From assembly GCA_932521025.1 (NCBI GenBank), contig OW051473.1, positions 806,001 through 870,000 of the forward strand: a stretch of 64,000 bases of DNA, in the 5' to 3' direction. Positions 1 through 11,289 of this stretch are shown piece after piece. This DNA is from Oscheius onirici (taxonomy: Eukaryota > Nematoda > Chromadorea > Rhabditida > Rhabditidae). The notes beneath the pieces were generated by a model that was not told where the DNA came from, made no database searches, and worked only from the letters and a program-made list of their open reading frames with translations. Numbering within the stretch: the stretch's first letter is position 1; each line of letters opens with the position of its first letter. The translations under genes and the position numbers were made by a program.

Positions 1-753
1 ACTCAAGCTTTAAACATAAACAATCTGCATTTTGAGTCAATTCCCTGCAATCATTAAAGGAGTGTTTAAAAAGACGAAAATCAAAATAACTGGAAACTAA
101 CCGTCAAATGGTACAAACCGTTGCAAGGAGAAGGAGAGGCGGTGCAGCTGCCTATCTAGCCCGGACCAAGTTTGGCTTGTCTGTAAATTTGTTACTTTTT
201 GAGATAGAGATCGTTATTCCGTCGAACGGGCAGCATAAATAAAGATAACCTGTTTACTGACAGCTCGGTGCCTTCGTTTTGTAATAGACTGTGTACCTGA
301 GCACATGAAAGGAGCTCTGCGGCTCAGCTCCGTTCTTCTTCTCAGTCTTCACAAACCATTTCAAATAAGCAATTCGAAGCTGTACAGGATGGGGTCTGGG
401 ACTCTCCGGGTGCCGGGACACCTGCAAATATGGGCAAAAAATTTTGGTCGAGGCGGGAGTTCGAACCGGCAAATCATTTGCCGAATGTGACAGGGTCACT
501 TCAAATCTTCGGGTTACCATGACCAGAAAAAAGGGAGGCAGCAGACACGGTCGTTTCCTTGTTGCTTTAGGAAACATTCGCAAAACATAGACTAAAAAAC
601 TGTTGTCCTATAAGAAAGTGCGGAACCTTATACATTTAGGTTAGTGAAAACCGGAAAATTCTTGTGTACAATAGCTTGTCCAGACAAAGGTTAAATCAAA
701 TTTATTTGTCTGGTTTCTTCTTTGTACAGATAGGTTTCGGCTTCTAAATCCAG
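1..753. other. intergenic, no gene recognised
   Basis: I see no convincing exon here. Open frames are short and lack splice context. Around 445-460 a GTTCGAACC-like stretch resembles a tRNA B box but no cloverleaf can be drawn. The left neighbour gene, if any, lies outside the window. Confidence 0.5.
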
Positions 754-2069
754 TTACTTTCTACGGCAACACTGTTGACCACAAGGAGAGTAGTTCTGCT
801 GACACTGACAGTTCTGAAATACGAAGCTTCTACAGTATTCTATATGCTCTTACATTGGAAGAAGTCTGTTGACAAGGTGTGGTGACTGGAGCGGCAACGG
901 CATTGCAAGAGGAGTTGCAACTCTGAGCACAAGCTGGCTGACAGGAAGACATGGGTTGTTGCTGCTGAACGCACTGCTGCTGGCAAGTTTGCTATACATC
1001 TTTTAAAGAAATAGAAATTTGTTGTTACCTGGCACATTGGCATACACTGAGTGCTCTGGGCGACGGAGGCAGAAATCGACACCTGAACTACCTGAGGAGC
1101 TTGGGTAGTGAGGGCTGGAGCAGCAGCAATACAGGAACTTTGGCATTGCTGGCAATTCTGTACCGGTTGAGCAGGAGTACAAGCTGGCTGACACTGCTGG
1201 AGACAATTAGCAGGGGCGGGGGTAGTGAGAGCCTAAATTTTAACAGTTTAAAAATTTAAGACGCTTAAAATACTTGGCAGGTCTGCTCGCACTGGTTGCT
1301 GCAAGTGTTCTGACACTGCTGGACAGATTGTTGAGGAGGACAGATCTGTTGGCATTGAGCTTGACACTGAGGCATGCAGATAGTCAGGTCAAGAGTGATA
1401 ATCTGTGGCTGCTGCTGAACGCACTGCGGACCGCAAGCAGGCTGACAAGCTGGCTGACACTGAGGGGCAGAAGTAGTTGTAGTCACTGGATTGCACATGA
1501 CCTGACACTGGGGCTGACATTGACACTGTTGGACAGGGATCTGCTGTTGGACACAGTTGTTCTGGCAAGTCTGCTGGCACCGAGGCATGCATTGTGCGGC
1601 AGTAGTTGTGGCTACAGTAGTGGGATTCAGGTAGACTGGTTGGCAAGAGCTAATACATTGAGACTGACACTGGGACTGACAGCTAGGAGCAGCGGTAGGA
1701 GGGCATTGTTGAGTACAAGCCTGTAAATCGCTCGATAAAAGTCAACTGCACATAAACTACCTGAGAGCAAGCCGGCTGGCACTGAGTTGTCTGAACCGTA
1801 ACAGTTTGAGGTTGAGCCTGAACGGGAGCACAGGCACACATTGATGCAGCAGTGGTTGTAGTAATAGACATGGGAGCCTGTTGGCAAGAACAGACAGTCG
1901 AAACGGTAGAAGGAGTACATTGGCAAGATGTTTGGGTCGGTACAATACACCCACACTGTCTCTTCTCACGAAGAACGCTTCCCTGATTTAAATGTAATTT
2001 GCAGTTAAACAGTAATTTTACCGCGGCTAGCAGAAAGAGGGAAGAGAAAATGATAAGAGAAGAGTGCAT
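754..2069 (-). CDS. ABU/PQN-like Cys-Gln-rich secreted protein
   Basis: Six exons on the minus strand: 2022-2069, 1761-1982, 1271-1720, 1029-1232, 854-991, 754-813. All junctions have GT-AG ends and keep frame. The protein starts with a hydrophobic signal peptide (MHSSLIIFSSLFLLAA), followed at once by a dibasic stretch EKRQCGC. The rest is dense in QC/CQ repeats such as QCQPACQPAC and TCQQQC, broken by Thr-Ala linkers, and ends in a compact CGQQCCRRK tail. This layout is that of the nematode abu/pqn group, Q-rich Cys-repeat proteins linked to pharyngeal cuticle and induced when the unfolded protein response is blocked. I chose the Met at 2069 because it begins the signal peptide; an in-frame Met lies at 2099. 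Introns are 38-60 nt. The role as an extracellular structural protein is inferred from the family. Confidence 0.85.
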
Positions 2070-2102
2070 GTTTCCAGCTGTGTCTTTTGGCTCAGGCATT
2101 TC

Positions 2103-2114
2103 CTTCTTATATAT
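2103..2114 (-). promoter_or_regulatory. TATA-like box upstream of the ABU/PQN-like gene
   Basis: The minus strand reads AAATATATAAGAAGG about 35-45 bp upstream of the chosen start codon. This is a good TATA match, but the distance would leave a very short leader. Motif only. Confidence 0.3.
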
Positions 2115-4138
2115 TTGTTGCAGACAGCTGCCGACCGGTCGGCATGGAAATTCCCGCGCAAAAGAAAACCGTGGAGAGTGCTCGTCCGACGATCAAATGG
2201 TTTGCACAGGTTGGAAAAAGTTAGTGTTTGTCTCGAGCCGAGAGTTACGGGATCAAAAACAAGCCGAGTTCACACATTCCGGCGGCTTATCCCGGAAGCG
2301 CTAAGCATTTGTTTGACCTGTTAGCACTGCTCACATTTCCGGGGTTTTGAGCATTGAGTGAAAAATTTTGCTCTGGACTAGCGATGCTACTAAGCGGAAC
2401 AAAAAATGGTCAAAATGGATGTAAGGTGAGGATAGTCTAAAAGACTTCTTTAGAAATAAAAAACTACGCAGTTTTTACACTCCTTCTGGAAGCTGCTGAT
2501 CTTGACTGGCTTTCCAGCGGTACAAGTTCAAAATTCTTTTTATTTGATGTTCCCTTCATCCTCAGAGAGCATTTCCCTCATTTCTGCTCGTTTTGCTTGC
2601 TCGTTTCTGAAGCCGACTGATGGCATCTTCGGCGTTTTTTTGCCAGATCTCTTCCCGGAGGCTAATGGAGACACTCGTTTTTTGACGAGCGCCTGACGCT
2701 CGTTCCGACCTACAGCAAAGTACACTAGGCCGCCAGAAATATTAGCCAGGGAGAAATGACAAAACTTGAAACACCAAAAAATTGTATGATACAAAAAAGC
2801 GTTAAAGGTATGGCCTTGACTGCTTCTGAGAGGCTACAGTACATACCAGCCTTCTTTGACGACAGTCGCCACCTTGTATACCCTTTACAATTCCTACTTT
2901 TATCCTGTTCAAGCTCAACATGGTCGATTACCCTACAAAATATTATAAGCGATTTTGGTAATTTCAGTTTTTCACTAATATGCGTGAAGAATTTCAAGTT
3001 CTAAAACGTACCAAAACTCTGAAATAGGTTAGAAATATATTAAACTTCCCGTGAACAGTTTGCTTTGTTATCCCTGATTTTAGACCATCCTAGTATCGTC
3101 GCACTTTTCTCGTTTTAATTTTTCTGGTCTTGAAAAGAGCTTTTCATTTTTCTGGCCATCTGTTCCGACCACCCATCTTTTTTGATCCCTAGAGAAGACA
3201 GCTGCTCTGTACGGGCGTTCCTCATTGAGGATCAGTCCTGAAAGCGTCCTATTTCTGTAATTATACAACATTCGTTTGTAACGTTTGGCCTGGTATTATG
3301 GGCAGATTCCGTTTTTAGTAGTTGATTTAATTTTGCTAATCTAGGTGGATTTGGCTTTGCCTCTCACTAGCACAGAGCGCTTTTAGCATAAAATCGCGCG
3401 CAGCGCGCGCCAAAAGTATATTCAGGTTCCGGGACCTATTCCATCGGATTCACCGTAAAAAGTTACCTTTAGAGCCTTAATTTCAAGTCGATTAGTCAAA
3501 ATCCTAAAAAGTTAGGCAAAAAACCAAGTTTCCAAAATGTCCCGCGTCCGCCATCCGCCGTACGCGGTTATTGCTAAGGGTCGCCACTCCACCCACACAA
3601 CCCGGGTTCGATCCCGCCCTTCTGCAAACATTTTTGCTAAATTATTTTGAGTAGAAAATGAGTTTAACCACGCTCTGGAAACTTTTTGTGATCGAATTCG
3701 ACCGTTTTCCGCCATTATGCAAAGACGCAAATTAGTTGTTCTGAGTTTAGTCAAGCCGTGTTCATAGGGCAAAGCCCGATGCTTTTAGGAACGAGGGAGT
3801 ATGGTAGTTTTTTGCTTCTATCCTGGTCCTGCAAAATTGCTCAAGGTATACGTAGGTTTGCTGAAGTTCTGGATATAGACTTCCGCGATTTTGCTGAAGT
3901 AGGTCTCGAAAGGTGGTGTGAAATACGGTAACAAACACCCAAAATAGCAAAAGCTTGATTGTAAAAGATTCTAGCCAGCCATGACCTCTAACTAATCCAG
4001 TATCGATCCTTTCTTAGAGCCGGCATTGGTGCAGTAAAGTGCTGACCAGGTCTGGTTTCGATCTCGTGTCGGTGCAAAAATGAACTCACACTTTTTGCTA
4101 GTGTATGGAAATCACTATTCGTAAATTGTATGAATTTT
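2115..4138. other. intergenic, no gene recognised; possible tRNA-like relics
   Basis: No coding exon is supported. A GC palindrome (CGCGCGCAGCGCGCGC) lies near 3392-3408. A B-box-like CCCGGGTTCGATCCC occurs at about 3600-3614, and a weaker GGTTTCGATC at about 4052; see the SINE-like feature near 53.9 kb. Confidence 0.4.
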
Positions 4139-4963
4139 GACAAAAAGAGAACAATCTGGATCTGCGAAAAAGTGGATCCTTTGAAGAAAAAGGGATTTGT
4201 CTTTGCCCTGCGTTATACTGACCGAACAAAAAGAGAACAATAACTTGTCTGAACTGAATAACCGGACAAAAAGAGAACAATATATCTTACAAAAGTCAAA
4301 TCCTCGTCTTTTCTCATAGGATCACTCTTTTATCGGCAGCTCCAGTAAACTTGATTACAAAATCGAAGAGAAGAACCCAACAAGTTTGACGCCCATTTCA
4401 AAATGACCTAGCGAACAATGTTTAGCGGTCAACGATACTGCACGTTATTTTTAGAGGCAAGAAACAGTTGTGGGTTTGACTCTTATTGTTAGTCTGTTTT
4501 GTAGGCTGTTGTGGAAGAAGTTTGTGTCTAGGTACAACTGTTACGGGATTTCAGTTACAGAAACTTTCCTGATGTTCTTATCACACTTGGTAGCAAAGGG
4601 AACTAGTTGTCTTCTTGATTTCTGATACAACGCGTAGAATAAGAAACCGAAGAAAAACAACTGGATTCTCTCCCAATGAATCACATCTTATCCAACTCTT
4701 GTCCCTAACTCGGCAGTACTTTCTCTTCACTCTTCACGGTAGTGTCTCCTCTCTCTTCAGTATACAGTTTCTGGAACGGACGATAAATGAGTGATACTAT
4801 GAGAAAAGACGAGGATTTGACTTTTGTAAGATATATTGTTCTCTTTTTGTCCGGTTATTCAGTTCAGACAAGTTATTGTTTTCTTTTTGTTCGGTCAGTA
4901 TAACGCAGGGCAAAGACAAATCCCTTTTTCTTCAAAGGATCCACTTTTTCACAGATCCAAATT
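4139..4963. repeat. fold-back (long inverted repeat) element
   Basis: Two nearly identical arms of about 165 bp, 4155-4320 and 4797-4963, face each other across a spacer of about 475 bp with no recognisable ORF. The 16-mer ACAAAAAGAGAACAAT occurs at about 4139, 4226 and 4266 on the left side and again, inverted, in the right arm, so the arms carry internal subrepeats. The first copy lies just outside the shared arm. No clean target-site duplication was found. Most likely a non-autonomous DNA transposon or fold-back element. Confidence 0.75.
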
Positions 4964-5824
4964 TTGATTAAATTCTAGTCGCTTTTCAATTTTATTATTT
5001 GTCACTTTGGATCCCCTTTGACCTATCAAATCTGTATTATTTTTTCTTTACCTCTTATACCTATTCCTAAGAGCTTATAAATGCTGAAGTCCCCTTAGCT
5101 ACTTCATAAGAATGTATGAACTTCCGGATTTTACTTCCCTCTCATCATTCGCTTAGACAGATGGCACAGGCGTTTGCGAAGACGATTTATAACCTCGTTC
5201 CTTCCCCGTCAGTTTTTTGCATAGGGCCCGGCGGCCCTGAGGCATCAGCTGCTTTTAGACCCTCCGGGCTCTTGTCCTGCTTTCTTTTCATTTTAAACGT
5301 TGAGGGGTTTCTATACTGACATCTGTTAGGTGGTCTCCTTCCAATTACAAGTAGTATGACTTCTAATGGAGAAAACTGACAGCCAGGTTTCTGAAACTTT
5401 GGAGGAGGGTGAGATCTTTTAATGTTTAAAAAACTTATTTTTTTGCAGAGCCAGTTATTAAGGAAATCGCTAACCAAGCCCAGGCGGTTGTCTGCCTCCC
5501 TTATCCTACCTATCTATCCATATAGGAACTTGTGTCTGGGGATGGTGCCTTCAAATACCGTGATGAGGTTCTCGCAACGAGCACAGCAACTCCTCCCGAT
5601 GACCAAGAGTTAGTTTTTGAGCTGTCCGAGAAAGTTTCACAATTTTCAGCCAGATCTGTTCAGCATTTGCTACTAGAAGATAATCGTCTGGTTTCAATAG
5701 ACATTCGTACACACTAACTACGTTGTTTGCGCAGCATTCTAGTAAACTTTTACTATTAGTGAACATTGACGACAATTTATCACCAGTGCAACTAACAAGT
5801 AATAATGAGTCTTTAATTTGAAAA
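4964..5824. other. intergenic, no gene recognised
   Basis: Short open frames only. None has splice context or protein features I can support. Confidence 0.4.
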
Positions 5825-5837
5825 AGTATAAAATGTT

Positions 5838-5909
5838 GGGCCGAGCCGGGGATCGATCCCGGGACCTCTCGCACCCTAAGCGAGAATCATACCACTAGAC
5901 CACTCGGCC
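5838..5909 (-). tRNA. tRNA-Pro (AGG)
   Basis: The minus strand gives a 72-nt cloverleaf: acceptor GGCCGAG paired with CTCGGCC, D arm GTCTAGTGGTATGAT, anticodon loop TTAGGGT with anticodon AGG between CTCGC/GCGAG, and T arm with GATCGATCC. CCA is not encoded. An identical-looking copy sits inverted at 14080-14151. Confidence 0.93.
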
Positions 5910-6054
5910 ACATTTAGACATTCTCATCGCTTCGTGGATTTTGTCGAAAGAAACTGGAATCCGCATCTGAAAAATCTCTGAACAGCAAAGCGCTCTTGTT
6001 TGCACTGGACAGGGCCCGCGATAGATCCCATGTTCACTGATGCCACAGCCATCT

Positions 6055-6126
6055 GCGTCCGTGGTGTAATGGTCAGCATGGATGCCTTCCAAGCATTCGA
6101 CGGGGGTTCGATTCCCCCCGGACGCA
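6055..6126 (+). tRNA. tRNA-Gly (TCC)
   Basis: 72-nt cloverleaf: acceptor GCGTCCG paired with CGGACGC, D arm with TGTAATGGTCAGCAT, anticodon loop CTTCCAA (anticodon TCC), T loop GTTCGATTC, discriminator A. It is divergent from tRNA-Pro 5838-5909, about 145 bp away. An inverted copy is at 13863-13934. Confidence 0.93.
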
Positions 6127-6623
6127 AATCTTTTTTGTAAATTTTTGCAGGTTAATAGTATTAACTTGGTGCCGTTAGCCTTTGTTCAAAATGCAATGTT
6201 TAATAAAAAAAACCGTTTATACATGTAAGATTCATATAGCCTGGGTGGCATTTTATTATTTTTCGCTGATCCCCCCTGCTCGTTAGGTTGTTGTGGTTTG
6301 GTTTTTCAGCTATTACAGCAGCGCTCTCCGGGATTCACTGACTTCACATCTTACCTCTGAGAATTCCAATCTTAAACGGCAACAATCATTCCAAGAAGTA
6401 AGTTGGAAACATGATTGGGTATAATTATTGTCGTAACTCGTGGAGTGTTGAAAGAAAGTTTCACAGACTCGCTAGCCATGATTATTTGAGCCGTATCTCG
6501 TTCCAGGCAATATTTTTTTTTCGGATTTCAGAATTTTTACAAAAAGAAGCGGGGTCACGGAATCAGAGTTTAAAACTTTATACTTTTGTTATGTTTCAAA
6601 CCCTAACAGTTGACGCTTTTCAG

Positions 6624-7487
6624 ATCGAATTCATTTCTTTTGACGAAAGACTGCGTGTTGGTCATGACTGTATCTATGACGACCAAAATCACTTTACCTT
6701 CGAAATTATTCCGTTCAATTTGGATGAAATTCACGTCTGTCGGTACAAGTGCTATGCAAGAACGAACTGTACCCACTTTGGACTAGGGGATCCTGCATAT
6801 TGAAGAAGAACATGCCGAAATGGATCAAATCAGTTAAACAAAAGGGCACACTATGCGGATACAAAAACTTGGTAAGTTACTAAAAGTGTAGAAGTTTGTT
6901 TTAGGGTCCTATTCAGCAACTCCAAAAGAATGATTTTTTTCGCAAAAATGTGACTTTCCGGGACACGGCTATTCTAAAAATAGAGCAACATATGACAAAT
7001 GTATTGATCTCTGCAATACTGATGAATCTTGCACAAACTTTTCATGGCGCAAAGATGAACAATGTTTTCTGAAAAATGGAATGTTAACAGCAAAAAATGC
7101 AGTAGCTGATGCGAGCACTTCTTGTGAATTCAAGCCACAGGTAGGTCAAAACATTTCGCACTTTGGCAAAATCACGATTTATCCATTCTGTTCCAACGTC
7201 TCTGTCTGTAGCCTCGGTTGGGCATCTACTTCAGTACCTTTAAATTCATTAAAATGGACTCATTTCGCTTGGAAGCTTTCAGAAAGTTCAATTGTGGAGA
7301 ATCTTGTGCTTCCACCCAAGATTGTACACACTTCATCTGGTCGTTCAGAGATAATGGAACGTGTACACTGAGAAATGGAAACCAACAATCACGAGCTTCG
7401 AGGGGACATGTCTGTGGTTTTGTTGACAAGAATTATGCCGGAGGCAGAATTCATTTTGTCGAACTTCCTTCGGGTGGTAGTTTCTGA
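6624..7487 (+). pseudogene. decayed copy of the PAN/Apple-like module gene
   Basis: This is a damaged paralogue of the gene at 7748-9749. The first module (from 6624, after a TTTTCAG acceptor) matches the intact gene closely up to CTHF, where about 4 bp are missing compared with 8170-8190, shifting the frame to a stop near 6803. The second module is readable at about 6950-7140 (CDFPGHGYSKN...CEFKPQ). The third module of the intact gene is absent, and the last one is readable at 7218-7487 with a frayed start. No signal-peptide exon is visible upstream. Decay plus loss of the 5' end argue for a pseudogene. Confidence 0.7.
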
Positions 7488-7747
7488 AAATAATCGAAAT
7501 ATATCGCAAGTACATTTTTTTAATTTTTACATTCGCTGCCCTGTGGCCACGTGCTTGGTAACAAAGAAGATTGTTGTGTCGCGCGTTATCTTGCGAATAA
7601 AATTAAGCTATTCTTACATTTACCCTCTTCTGGAGTTTTTCTTAGCTATTACACTCTTTTTCAATTGAGCTAACAGCTGTTGTCTTAATGTCCTAGTTTC
7701 ACCTGCTCTGCAACATGTTTTCTAATCCACCCTCATAATTAAAAGAT

Positions 7748-9749
7748 ATGGTCTCGATTATTTTACTCTTCATATTCTTGCGCGTGTTATCCGAAGTAAG
7801 TGATGATTTGCTTAAAGCACTTGTAATAACAGGAACTTCCTATTTATTCTCACTTTGAAGTTGAAAACAGCAACGGATTCTCTCAAACCTTTGATCTTAC
7901 ATCTCAGAAATCTAAGCAGAATGTAGCACAAAACGTAAGTTCATCTCAGTTTCAGTTTTTGCTAGCTTTCCTATTTTTTTACTTTTTTTACTGCTACAAA
8001 TTGCAAGTTTGTTGTTTCAGGTAGAGTTTATTCAATTCGCAGAAGGAATGCGTGTTGGTCACGACTGTAGTTACGACGACCAAAATCATTTTACCTTCGA
8101 AATTCTTCCGTTCAATTTGGATGAAATTCACGTCTGTCGGTACAAGTGCTATGAAAGGACGGACTGTACCCATTTTGTGTGGACTAGTGGAACGTGTATT
8201 TTGAAGAAAAACATGCCGAACTGGGTAAAACCGTTCAGAAAGAAGGGCACACTTTGCGGGTACAGAAGCAAGGCAAATATTCTTCTTCTTTATTTATAAA
8301 AAGGTGTTTTCAGAAATTTGCATGGCTCAGCAATTCAAATAGAATGGTTTTCACTGATAACTGTCATTTTCTGGGGCATGACTACTCTGCAAATATTTCC
8401 ACGCTTGAAGAGTGTGGTGATCTCTGCCATGACGACGACTCTTGTACAAGTTTCTCCTGGGACAAAGAACGAAATTGTGTTCTCAAAAACGGGCCAGCCG
8501 CACAAGAAATTGCGGTGTACAAAAAGGATGCTTCTTGTGGCTTCAAGCCACAGGTGAGTGGTGTCTTAACAGATTTTCAAAACTTTATAGTACGACATAT
8601 ATTAAACAGAGCCTCGTAAAAAGTCAAGCTGAATCAAACTAGTGCCTCTAGAAAATATCATAGAGATATTAAACTTTTAAGACAAATCAACATCTCTTTC
8701 TAGCTGCAAAGGTGAAATGACGATCGAGAAAACCGTAACAGTCACGCTTCTTTGCATCATGCTTCTCTTGTCCGTCATAGTACTTGTTCGTTTGATGGCC
8801 AATTTTTATATCATTCCAATTATTGAAAAGACCTCTGGCGGATACAGAAACGCTAAAACAAATCAAAATAAAGACAAATAATTAAATATTAAACAAATGC
8901 TTACACAAATCATAGACAAATCGAACTGACGAAAACTCACATTAGACTGAAAATAAAAATTATCTTTATGAAGTTCATTGCTCAACGAAATGCCGCGAGC
9001 CAAGCAGCAAAAGCAGTTGTTAAAGAAGAAGTGAAACTTGAGTTGATTGTTCATCATTTGTTCTTTGCCCTGACACCAGCCAAAATAACGTTCAAAACTA
9101 CACGTTTAACACTGAAGAAACTGTTTTCAGTGGCTTCGTGATAAAAAGTTCCCGTCAATTCTTTGGCACCACGGATGTGAATTTGATGCGGACTACAACA
9201 ACTCACTCAAAGCAACTCCAGAGCAATGCAGATTTGCTTGCCAAATGAGCTCATGTACTCATTTTCTCTGGACTACTCAGGATGGAGGATCGTGTCATTC
9301 TATGGTTTCCAACTACACTGGATTACCTATTAGTCAGCACGACTCTATCATTTGCGGATACAAAACACCAAATCCTGCTGACGTTTCTCTTCGTTTTAAT
9401 GCCACATCTCAATCTGTAAGGGATAGCTGAATTTTTAGTATGTTTCTAGAATACTGATTGGGAATCCGGAGAGAATGGCATCTGGTGGTCCAATGGCTGC
9501 ATCTACTTCAGTACTTTTGAATTCACAAAAATTCTTTCATTTCCCTTGGAAGCTTCCAAAAACTTCAGTTGTGGAGAACTTTGTGCTTCCACCCAAAATT
9601 GCACACACTTCAACTGGTCGGTGAGAGAGAATGGAACGTGTATCCTGAGAAATGGAAACCAACAATACCCATCACGAGCTTCTAGGAATCATCTGTGCGG
9701 CTTTGTTGACAAGAATTATACCGGAGGCAGAATTCATTTTGTCGAATGA
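7748..9749 (+). CDS. secreted protein with four PAN/Apple-like modules
   Basis: Six exons: 7748-7795, 7833-7934, 8021-8272, 8314-8553, 9131-9415, 9450-9749. Exon 1 is a signal peptide (MVSIILLFIFLRVLSE). The rest has four copies of a Cys-rich module with the pattern GHD or HGC, then C-x3-C, CTHF/CTSF plus W, C-x-LK or similar, and a closing CGY/CGF: about 8070-8270, 8350-8550, 9165-9360 and 9500-9710. The spacing resembles PAN/Apple domains, which bind proteins or sugars, but I cannot assign a family member. The fourth intron starts with GC instead of GT (AAG|GCAAAT, 8273). The 577-bp intron 8554-9130 holds a possible alternative last exon with a membrane helix. The paralogue just upstream is decayed. 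Function unknown; likely extracellular. Confidence 0.65.
8717..8881 (+). other. possible alternative membrane-anchor exon or 54-aa ORF
   Basis: Within the intron 8554-9130 of the PAN-like gene, an ORF follows an acceptor-like TTTCTAG at 8696-8702. It reads MTIEKTVTVTLLCIMLLLSV..., a clear hydrophobic helix, then a basic tail (GYRNAKTNQNKDK) and stop, with AATAAA nearby at about 8867. Used as a terminal exon it would give a membrane-anchored form with two modules in place of the secreted four-module form. The codon phase does not fit the 8553 donor directly, so this is uncertain. Confidence 0.35.
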
Positions 9750-10515
9750 TAGTTTTTATTGAATTTTGTAAGTTTACTTGTATATCATGTAGTACAAACT
9801 GTTAGTACAAATTCGTTGGTACAAAATGCAAATCCGTACAAACCTTCAGTTCAAAATAGTTTTACTGTACTTCTTCATAGCTTTAAATAAACATTCTATT
9901 AGTGTTCCTTGACATTCGCTGCACAGAAAGAAGAAATAAGACCGCTCCTATAAAAACGTGAATGCTATTTTTACTCCGAATTAAACAAAACTAAGTAATC
10001 AAGAAGCACAATGATAGAGTCGATAATGGATATTGATCGATACATCTTCCTTGGCCGAACGATCCACTTCAAAAGTACGACTTCGATAGACGTTATTAGT
10101 ATTTGAACCAGTATTTTAGGTCGTAGCAATACATATTTTGTATGATAACTAAACTTTAAACTTCTTAAATAACTAACTCGCAACATACTCCATAATTTGG
10201 TAGGCCTGTCTTCATCGGTTGTTGCTTTTTCTCAATTGTGAATCTGAAAGAGAAACGTGCTAGGATGAAAAGAGACTCACATGACAGTTAAGCAGAAAAG
10301 AAAGATAATAAAACTCTTTATTGCTGAAAGATAGGCTAAGAGCCGGCCAAGCGAAAGAACGGTTGTTCTTTTCAAGTCTTTGTTCACTGTTCTTCAAACT
10401 CTTGATGACTCACGTTCTTGGAACATTCTGAAGACAGGAAAGTTTAGAAATTTTTGAACTTTCGGCAATGTAATGAACTTGGATCAAGTTTAACATGTCA
10501 ATGCGTCAATATACC
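9750..10515. other. intergenic, no gene recognised
   Basis: AT-rich sequence between the PAN-like gene and the LTR element. The only sizable ORF (minus, 9971-10186) shows no domain or splice support. The last five bases, ATACC (10511-10515), are one copy of the LTR element's target duplication. Confidence 0.5.
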
Positions 10516-10655
10516 TGTTATGTCTGAGACTTTCAGACTAACACAACTTGTGGTGAACACGTGGGGCTTGGTTTTATATTCAAGTTTATTACCCCTGAGA
10601 GGCAAATGAAGAGAAATATAACAACGACCACTCAGTGTGGTAACCAAGAACAGCA
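10516..10655 (-). repeat. 3' LTR of the Gypsy-like element
   Basis: On the plus strand it runs from TGTTATGTCTGAGAC to CCAAGAACAGCA. It matches 13354-13485 except for point changes and one replaced stretch, where it carries ACCCCTGAGAGGCAAATGA, a 19-mer also found inside the element near 13185. Confidence 0.85.
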
Positions 10656-11289
10656 CTCAAGAACTGGGGACATTCAAAGATGGCGAGTAGAGCAATGGGG
10701 TTACTGTACAATTGCGACGAGACCATAATGATTGGCGGGAAATATGAAATGAGTGACGATACAACACCTCCCCTCTTTAAGAGAATGAGTGGGGGAAAAG
10801 AAAGAACAGATTGGACGGGTCAGGCTGTCCCGGAGTCCTCTGATGTCGTAGTGCGGCTGGTGGAACATGAGAAGGCATCGTCGTTGAGCATCCCTCTCGA
10901 GTAGTTGTCAGAGCAGCAGCAGTAGACGACCTCGGCATCGGCTTCGACATCGGCGCATCGGCTTTGGCAGCATGACGTTGAACTTTGGAAATCTCATTCG
11001 TCGAGATTCATTTTCCTTTCCTTGGGTCACAAAAGACCTCAAATGGATCTGATTGACTCGGAAACTCTAGGTTTTCTATGACTTTTCGATGACAACCCTT
11101 GTTGTTGTCAATTTGTCTTTGAATTCGATTGTTAGTCGAATTTGAAACATTACTTGGAGCTTGGGCAGGCTTCCCCTCCCTTTTCAGCGTTTGCTCCTTC
11201 AAATCTTTCTCGATTTTAACTTTCGATGCAGTCTTCGCATCCTTTTGACAATTTACGCGATTTCTAGCGAAAATTTCGATGTCTTTGTT

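Larger units (their letters stand above)
5825..6190. repeat. left arm of inverted duplication carrying tRNA-Pro and tRNA-Gly
   Basis: This stretch matches the reverse complement of 13801-14166 throughout, including the sequence between the two tRNAs, at roughly 90% identity by eye. The tRNAs themselves are almost unchanged, while the linker differs at scattered positions. Confidence 0.85.

Noticed and set aside
1265-1726. Plus-strand ORF rich in Leu/Ala opposite the ABU/PQN-like gene
   Set aside because: It is the complement of the Gln/Cys repeat exons. Its composition is explained by the repeats, and it has no splice or signal features.
3388-3410. GCGCGC palindrome as a regulatory or replication signal
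   Set aside because: A lone short palindrome without repeats or gene context gives no basis for a function.
5895-6127. Minus-strand ORFs over the tRNA-Gly gene
   Set aside because: They are read from the tRNA and its flank, recur at the inverted copy, and have no coding support.
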